A DNA stretch of 64,000 bases, taken from Marinobacter sp. THAF197a (GTDB lineage: Bacteria; Pseudomonadota; Gammaproteobacteria; Pseudomonadales; Oleiphilaceae). The translations under genes were made by a program, and so were the position numbers. The number at the start of each line of letters is the position of its first letter. Position 1 is the stretch's first letter. This document shows positions 59,483 to 64,000 of the stretch, piece after piece. The stretch lies in NCBI RefSeq assembly GCF_009363275.1, contig NZ_CP045324.1, forward strand, positions 186,001 to 250,000. The letters are read 5' to 3'. The notes below the pieces were generated by a model that was not told the DNA's origin, searched no databases, and was given only the letters and a program-made list of their open reading frames with translations.

Positions 59483-61312
59483 ATGAAGCGTTCCCAAGTC
59501 TTGTCTGCCCTTGTGTTCATACCTTTTGCCCTACCGGCGACTGGTTCAGAATCTGAACCCGCCCCGGATACTCTCGAGCCTATTGTTGTAACTGCCACGC
59601 TTGGCCCCCGTACGGTGGGAGAAAGCCTGTCGTCGGTGACGGTCATCGAAGAAGAAACCATCCGTCGCGAGGCAGCTGCCGAATTTACCGATCTGCTGGC
59701 GGCGCAGCCCGGCATTGATCTGGTCACTAACGGGTCATTTGGCAAGAACACCAGTGTATTCACTCGTGGCACCGCGAATGATTCCACGGTCTTTCTGGTT
59801 GATGGTGTGCGCCTTCGCTCTGCTACCAGCGGTGGCGCGCCTTGGCAGTATTTTCCCGTTGATCTGGTCGAGCGTGTGGAAATCGTCAGGGGCCCCCGCA
59901 GCGCACTCTATGGCGCTGACGCGGTAGGCGGTGTCATTCAGGCATTTACACTGGATCCAAAGCATGGTGGCCGAGGGTGGGTTGAAACCGGAGCAGGCAA
60001 TTTCAACACTCAGAAAACCAGTGCTGGCGCATCGGCGACTCACGGAGCAACCCGGTTCAGCCTCAGCGGGCTGCACAAGGAAACCGATGGCACCAGAATA
60101 GTGAAAGATGGCGAGGACAAAGGCTTTCGCAACACCGCCGGCGTCGGGCGTGTTGTGCATGAATTGCCGAGCGGAGGAGAGGCCAGTTTCGTCATAATGC
60201 AGTCAGAGGGCAATACTGAGTTTGACGGTGGCAACACGGATTTTATGATCCGGACCGTCGGCGTCACATTGAATACTCCTGTCAGTGATTATTGGGCGAC
60301 GTCCATCCAGCTTTCCGAATCTGCTGACGAGCAAGAAAGCTTCCGCAGTGCCGGCGATTCTGTATTCAACACCAAAACCCGAACCGCACGATGGGAAAAC
60401 ACTTTCACCGCAGGCGTGCACGAGCTCGCAGTCGGGGGAGAGCTGCAATCCGACGAAGTGAAAAGCACCATCGAGTTCGATGAGAACAGTCGCACCAATG
60501 CCGCGTTATTCACCCAGCTGCGCTTAAACTTCGGCCCTTCCGATATTCAGTTGTCCTTTCGCGGCGACGACAACGAGGCCTACGGTCGACAGGAAACCGG
60601 CGGCATTGCCCTTGGCCACTCGTTTGACCGTTCCCACCGGGTACGGGTGAGTTATGGCACCTCTTTCCGGGCGCCTACGTTCAATGATCTTTACTATCCT
60701 TTGGAGATATTCGATTTCGGTGGCAGTTATGCCGGCAACCCGGACCTCAAACCGGAGGAAGGAGCGTCCGTGGAGTTGGGGCTTAGCGGTCGTTACGAAC
60801 ACTGGTACTGGGATGCCGCTCTTTATCAGCTGGACGTAGAGAATCTGATTGAACTCCAGAGCATCAGCGGTGATCTCCGGCCTGCCAACGTGAGTGAAGC
60901 CCGTATTCGTGGCGCGGAGCTGGCCTCAGGTCTGCGTTCGAATGGTTGGGATCTTGGGGTCAAACTCACCTTGATGGATCCGCGCGACCGTGAGACGGAT
61001 AACCGCCTGCGTCGTCGCAGTCACCAATCGCTGAGGGTTGACCTGGACCGTCAAATGGGTGCCTGGAGCCTGGGAGGCACCGCTCTGGCCAGTGGTTACC
61101 GCTACGATGATGCTAATAATCAAAATCGTTTACCGGGCTACGTCACCTTCAACCTTCGTGCAGGGTGGGAATTTGCTCCGGACTGGACAGCACGGCTGAC
61201 GCTTCAGAACGTTACGGATAAGGAATACGCGACGGCAACCCGATTTGATGGTTCAGGATACCTGGCGGCGGGCACCGCAGGGTTTCTTTCGGTTCGCTAT
61301 GACTTCCGATAA
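59483..61312 (+). CDS. btuB: TonB-dependent outer-membrane cobalamin receptor BtuB
   Basis: A 609-residue outer-membrane barrel that imports vitamin B12. A signal peptide (MKRSQVLSALVFIPFALPAT) is followed by the TonB box region (EPIVVTATLG), a plug domain (EIVRGPRSALYGADAVGG) and the barrel, ending in aromatic FLSVRYDFR. The start is ATG 59483; the frame extends eight codons to a GTG with no better site. It is controlled by the riboswitch and is likely energised by the TonB system at 20.6-23.0 kb. Confidence 0.95.
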   Translation: MKRSQVLSALVFIPFALPATGSESEPAPDTLEPIVVTATLGPRTVGESLSSVTVIEEETIRREAAAEFTDLLAAQPGIDLVTNGSFGKNTSVFTRGTANDSTVFLVDGVRLRSATSGGAPWQYFPVDLVERVEIVRGPRSALYGADAVGGVIQAFTLDPKHGGRGWVETGAGNFNTQKTSAGASATHGATRFSLSGLHKETDGTRIVKDGEDKGFRNTAGVGRVVHELPSGGEASFVIMQSEGNTEFDGGNTDFMIRTVGVTLNTPVSDYWATSIQLSESADEQESFRSAGDSVFNTKTRTARWENTFTAGVHELAVGGELQSDEVKSTIEFDENSRTNAALFTQLRLNFGPSDIQLSFRGDDNEAYGRQETGGIALGHSFDRSHRVRVSYGTSFRAPTFNDLYYPLEIFDFGGSYAGNPDLKPEEGASVELGLSGRYEHWYWDAALYQLDVENLIELQSISGDLRPANVSEARIRGAELASGLRSNGWDLGVKLTLMDPRDRETDNRLRRRSHQSLRVDLDRQMGAWSLGGTALASGYRYDDANNQNRLPGYVTFNLRAGWEFAPDWTARLTLQNVTDKEYATATRFDGSGYLAAGTAGFLSVRYDFR

Positions 61313-61341
61313 AACTGCATAATCTTGCCGGGGAGGCGCCA

Positions 61342-62232
61342 GTGGGAAAGCTTAAGGGTGTGAGCATACTGCTCGGCTGGATGCTGTTGGCATCTCCGGC
61401 CCTGGCATCCTATGTCTGCGCCACGGATGATCTGGGCGAGGAGATATGCCTGGAACACCCGGCAAAACGCATTGCCGCACTTTCGCCTGGGGCGACAGAA
61501 CTGGCATGGGCAGCGGGCGCCGGTGACCAGGTGGTTGCCGTGGTGGCTTACAGCGATTATCCCCCGGCAGCCCGAGAGGTCGCTTCAGTGGGTAGCCATA
61601 CCCGCATGGATATGGAACGGCTGCTGGAGCTGCAGCCGGATCTCGTGATTGGCTGGGTAACCGGGAACCCGACGGAGCAGCTGGTCACACTCAAGGATAT
61701 GGGCGTCCCGGTGTTCTCCATTGAGCCCCGGAGTTTTGAAGCTGTCTCCAACACCATTGAGCGCATCTCCATACTGGCAGGTACTGAAGCAAAAGGCTTT
61801 GCAGAGGCAGAGCGATTCCGTCAGGGCATTGCCGACTTGCAGGGGGCGTACGCCAAGGCTGATCCGGTGCCGGTGTTTTACCAGGTTTGGGATGAGCCCC
61901 TGATGACGGTCAACAGCCAGCACCTGATCGGTGAAATGATTGAACTTTGCGGTGGTGATAACGTGTTTGGTCAGCTGGACCGGCTAGTGCCGAGGATCAG
62001 TGCGGAAGCGGTGATTGCGGCGAATCCCGAGGCCATTCTGGCGGGTGGAATGGGTGAGGAGAATCGCCACTGGCTGACGCGCTGGCAGGCATTCCCCAGC
62101 ATCACTGCGACAGAGCGAAACAACCTGTTTTTTATCCCGCCGTCACTGGTTCAGCGACCGACTCCGAGAATGCTTGAGGGAACGCAATTGTTTTGCGAGA
62201 AACTGGAGGTGGCCCGTGGCCGACGGCCCTAG
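61342..62232 (+). CDS. btuF: Cobalamin-binding periplasmic protein BtuF
   Basis: A 296-residue periplasmic B12-binding protein starting at a GTG with GGGAGG upstream. A signal peptide ends near SPALASY; no lipobox is present. AKRIAALSPGATELAWAAG and LLELQPDLVIGWVTGN are typical of the BtuF/FhuD fold. It lies 29 bases after btuB and hands B12 to BtuCD. Confidence 0.92.
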   Translation: MGKLKGVSILLGWMLLASPALASYVCATDDLGEEICLEHPAKRIAALSPGATELAWAAGAGDQVVAVVAYSDYPPAAREVASVGSHTRMDMERLLELQPDLVIGWVTGNPTEQLVTLKDMGVPVFSIEPRSFEAVSNTIERISILAGTEAKGFAEAERFRQGIADLQGAYAKADPVPVFYQVWDEPLMTVNSQHLIGEMIELCGGDNVFGQLDRLVPRISAEAVIAANPEAILAGGMGEENRHWLTRWQAFPSITATERNNLFFIPPSLVQRPTPRMLEGTQLFCEKLEVARGRRP

Positions 62233-62244
62233 TGGAGTAGCGGT

Positions 62245-63216
62245 GTGATACGCCCGATCACCCTGCCCCTTGCCGTTCTGGCCGCAGCCGGGCTGATCGC
62301 CATGGTGATGTCGGTCGGTATTGGCAGTGTTGCAATTGCACCTGCGGACGTGTTGTTGGTGTTTCTGGGTGAGGGCTCCAACCTGCACCGCACTCTGATT
62401 CTTGAGCTCCGGCTACCCAGAACGCTGTCGGCCTTTGCCACCGGAGGTCTGCTGGCGGTGGCCGGGGCATTGATGCAGGTGCTGCTGCGTAACCCGCTTG
62501 CCGATCCCTATGTGTTGGGGCTGTCCGGGGGTGCCGCCGTGGGGGCATTGCTGGCGATGTTGGCGGGGCTCGGCGGCGCGGTTATCTCCGGTTCGGCCTT
62601 TGCCGGTGCCATGCTGGCCACCTTGATGGTGTTCGGGCTCGCCCACGGCACCGGCAGCTGGACGCCCTCCCGCCTTTTGCTAACGGGGGTTGTGGTGGCG
62701 GCTGGCTGGGGCGCGGTCATTACCTTGATGCTGGCTATCAGCCCGGCCAGAGAGTTGCCGGGCATGTTGTACTGGCTAATGGGCGATGTGTCCTACGCCA
62801 GGGCGCCCTGGCCGGGGCTTGGCGTGCTGGTGCTGGTCTGTGCGCTAGTGGTGCCTCTTGGCCGCAGTCTGAATGTATTGGCCCGTGGCCCCATGCAGGC
62901 TGCTGCCCTGGGGATCTCAGTGCGCCCACTGGAATGGCTGATTTACATACTGGCCAGCCTGCTCACGGCCACGGCGGTGACCATGGCCGGTAGCATAGGC
63001 TTTGTAGGGCTGGTGGTCCCGCATATGCTCCGGTTGGTGCTTGGTAACGACCAGCGCCTGATTTTACCGGCCTGTGCGTTAGCCGGTGGCACACTGTTGG
63101 TGCTGGCGGATACCCTGGCAAGGGTTGTGATCGCGCCGGAGCAACTGCCGGTGGGTGTGATCACCGCGCTGTTGGGCGTTCCCACTTTCCTGTATCTGTT
63201 GTACCGGAGTCGCTGA
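62245..63216 (+). CDS. btuC: Cobalamin ABC transporter permease BtuC (FecCD family)
   Basis: A 323-residue inner-membrane permease with ten helices. FecCD motifs include LRLPRTLSAFATGGLLAVAG, NPLADPYVLGLSGGAAVGA and GFVGLVVPHMLRLVLGNDQR. It starts with GTG/ATA codons 12 bases after btuF and shares its last base with the btuD start. Confidence 0.93.
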   Translation: MIRPITLPLAVLAAAGLIAMVMSVGIGSVAIAPADVLLVFLGEGSNLHRTLILELRLPRTLSAFATGGLLAVAGALMQVLLRNPLADPYVLGLSGGAAVGALLAMLAGLGGAVISGSAFAGAMLATLMVFGLAHGTGSWTPSRLLLTGVVVAAGWGAVITLMLAISPARELPGMLYWLMGDVSYARAPWPGLGVLVLVCALVVPLGRSLNVLARGPMQAAALGISVRPLEWLIYILASLLTATAVTMAGSIGFVGLVVPHMLRLVLGNDQRLILPACALAGGTLLVLADTLARVVIAPEQLPVGVITALLGVPTFLYLLYRSR

Positions 63217-64000
63217 TGTCCGGTAAACAACGCCCCCCAATGCAAACCCTGAGTACCCGGGAACTGGTCATCGATATTCCTGGCCGGGCCGACAGTTATC
63301 CTTTGGATCTGGCAATAAAATCAGGTCAGGTTTGGGGCGTACTCGGGCCCAACGGTGCCGGCAAGACCACGCTGTTGCACACCCTCGCAGGCCTTCGTTC
63401 GCCCCGCGCCGGTGCTTTGTTCCTGAATGATGTACCTACAGCGAAGCTAAAGCGGAGAGCCCTCTCCCAACAGTTGGGGCTGGTGTTCCAGGACCGACAG
63501 GATGGCTTCCCGGCAACGGTACTGGAAACCGCGCTGATCGGGCGTCATCCGTGGCTGGCGCCCTGGCAGATGGAAGGGGCAGACGATCTGGCCATGGCAG
63601 AGAGATCACTGGAAGCGCTCGATGTCCTGCATCTGAAAAACCGCCTGGTCAGCACCCTGTCTGGCGGCGAACGCCAGCGAGTGGCGATTGCCACGCTGGT
63701 GACTCAGTCGCCCCACACCTGGCTGCTGGATGAACCGACAAATCACCTGGACCTGCACCACCAGGTGGCCGTCATGAAATTACTCACTGACCGGGCGGCA
63801 GCGGGTAACGCCATTTTCATGTGCCTGCACGACCTGAACCTGGCTGCCCGCTGGTGTGATCATATTTTGCTGATGTACCCCAATGGTGAAACCTGCTGGG
63901 GCCCGGCAGAAAGGATGCTGGTGCCGAATGCTCTGGAACGTTTGTATAACCAGCAACTGACAACGGTGGAAGTGGATGGCGCGCCTTTCTTTGTGCCAAA
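63216..64000 (+). CDS. btuD: Cobalamin ABC transporter ATP-binding protein BtuD, C-terminus outside window
   Basis: The open frame runs off the right edge after about 261 codons. Walker A GPNGAGKTTLL, signature LSGGERQRVAIA, Walker B TWLLDEPTNHLDL and the switch His in CLHDLNLAARW are complete, so only the last residues are missing. It overlaps btuC by one base and completes the B12 importer. Confidence 0.94.
   Translation, partial: MSGKQRPPMQTLSTRELVIDIPGRADSYPLDLAIKSGQVWGVLGPNGAGKTTLLHTLAGLRSPRAGALFLNDVPTAKLKRRALSQQLGLVFQDRQDGFPATVLETALIGRHPWLAPWQMEGADDLAMAERSLEALDVLHLKNRLVSTLSGGERQRVAIATLVTQSPHTWLLDEPTNHLDLHHQVAVMKLLTDRAAAGNAIFMCLHDLNLAARWCDHILLMYPNGETCWGPAERMLVPNALERLYNQQLTTVEVDGAPFFVP

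Noticed and set aside
1..64000. Prophage, insertion sequence, integron or defence island
   Set aside because: I found no transposase, integrase, restriction, toxin-antitoxin or phage structural genes, and no tRNA-linked repeats.

Overview
The window looks like a chromosomal piece of a marine gammaproteobacterium, most likely Marinobacter. The main reason is the truncated wax ester synthase at the left edge, whose N-terminus and HHSLVDG motif match the Marinobacter wax ester synthase/DGAT type as I remember it. The GC-rich codon use and the many c-di-GMP, Na+-symporter and B12-uptake genes fit. I see no rRNA, tRNA, CRISPR array, transposase, integrase or phage gene.

Layout. 1-3.6 kb: wax ester synthase (partial), an LplT/PlsC-like MFS-acyltransferase fusion, and a nitroreductase. 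3.6-20.6 kb: a nitrate-assimilation island containing nirD, nirB, a NirB-like flavoprotein, the regulator nasR, the nitrate ABC transporter (nrtA, nrtB, ATPase), nitrate reductase nasA, a SprT-like gene, an orphan hcp, a PP2C-kinase fusion and the nitrite channel nirC. 20.6-23.0 kb: a Fur-box-preceded exbB-exbD-exbD-tonB operon. 23-28.6 kb: a diguanylate cyclase, a TSUP permease, an amidase and an unknown protein. 28.6-34.1 kb: a little-studied cluster of HupE/UreJ-like protein, TPR protein, small lipoprotein and DUF4331 protein, divergent from an ECF sigma/anti-sigma pair. 34-54.6 kb: HDOD protein, metNIQ, peroxiredoxin, Na+/alanine and neurotransmitter-type symporters, a degenerate HD-GYP beside a diguanylate cyclase, MATE and DMT transporters, an Aer-like receptor, a TetR regulator, an exonuclease and a CBS/nucleotidyltransferase protein. 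54.8-64 kb: cobalamin salvage (cobU, cobC, cobT, cbiB, cobD), then a cobalamin riboswitch and btuB-btuF-btuC-btuD (partial).

The strongest regulatory signal is in the nitrate island. All four transcription units that take up or reduce nitrate/nitrite start with a -24/-12 (sigma-54) promoter. Each is followed by a leader holding an intrinsic terminator just before the first gene. In three of the four leaders a small hairpin of form GGC-[A N N G N N]-GCC overlaps the 5' arm of the terminator. That is the architecture expected for ANTAR-protein antitermination, and the island encodes its own NIT-ANTAR regulator, NasR. A tandem pair of NtrC-like sites lies upstream of the nirC promoter. Nitrogen limitation (sigma-54/NtrC) and nitrate or nitrite (NasR) would therefore both be needed for expression.

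The most unusual repeat signal is a family of three elements (10.5, 37.6 and 51.9 kb). Perfect outer arms of 19-29 bp, unrelated between copies, enclose two small hairpins. All six small hairpins carry an NGGA tetraloop, and their stems differ by compensating changes. Two copies lie inside operons (nrtB/ATPase and metI/metQ). A different hairpin lies between nirB and nirD.
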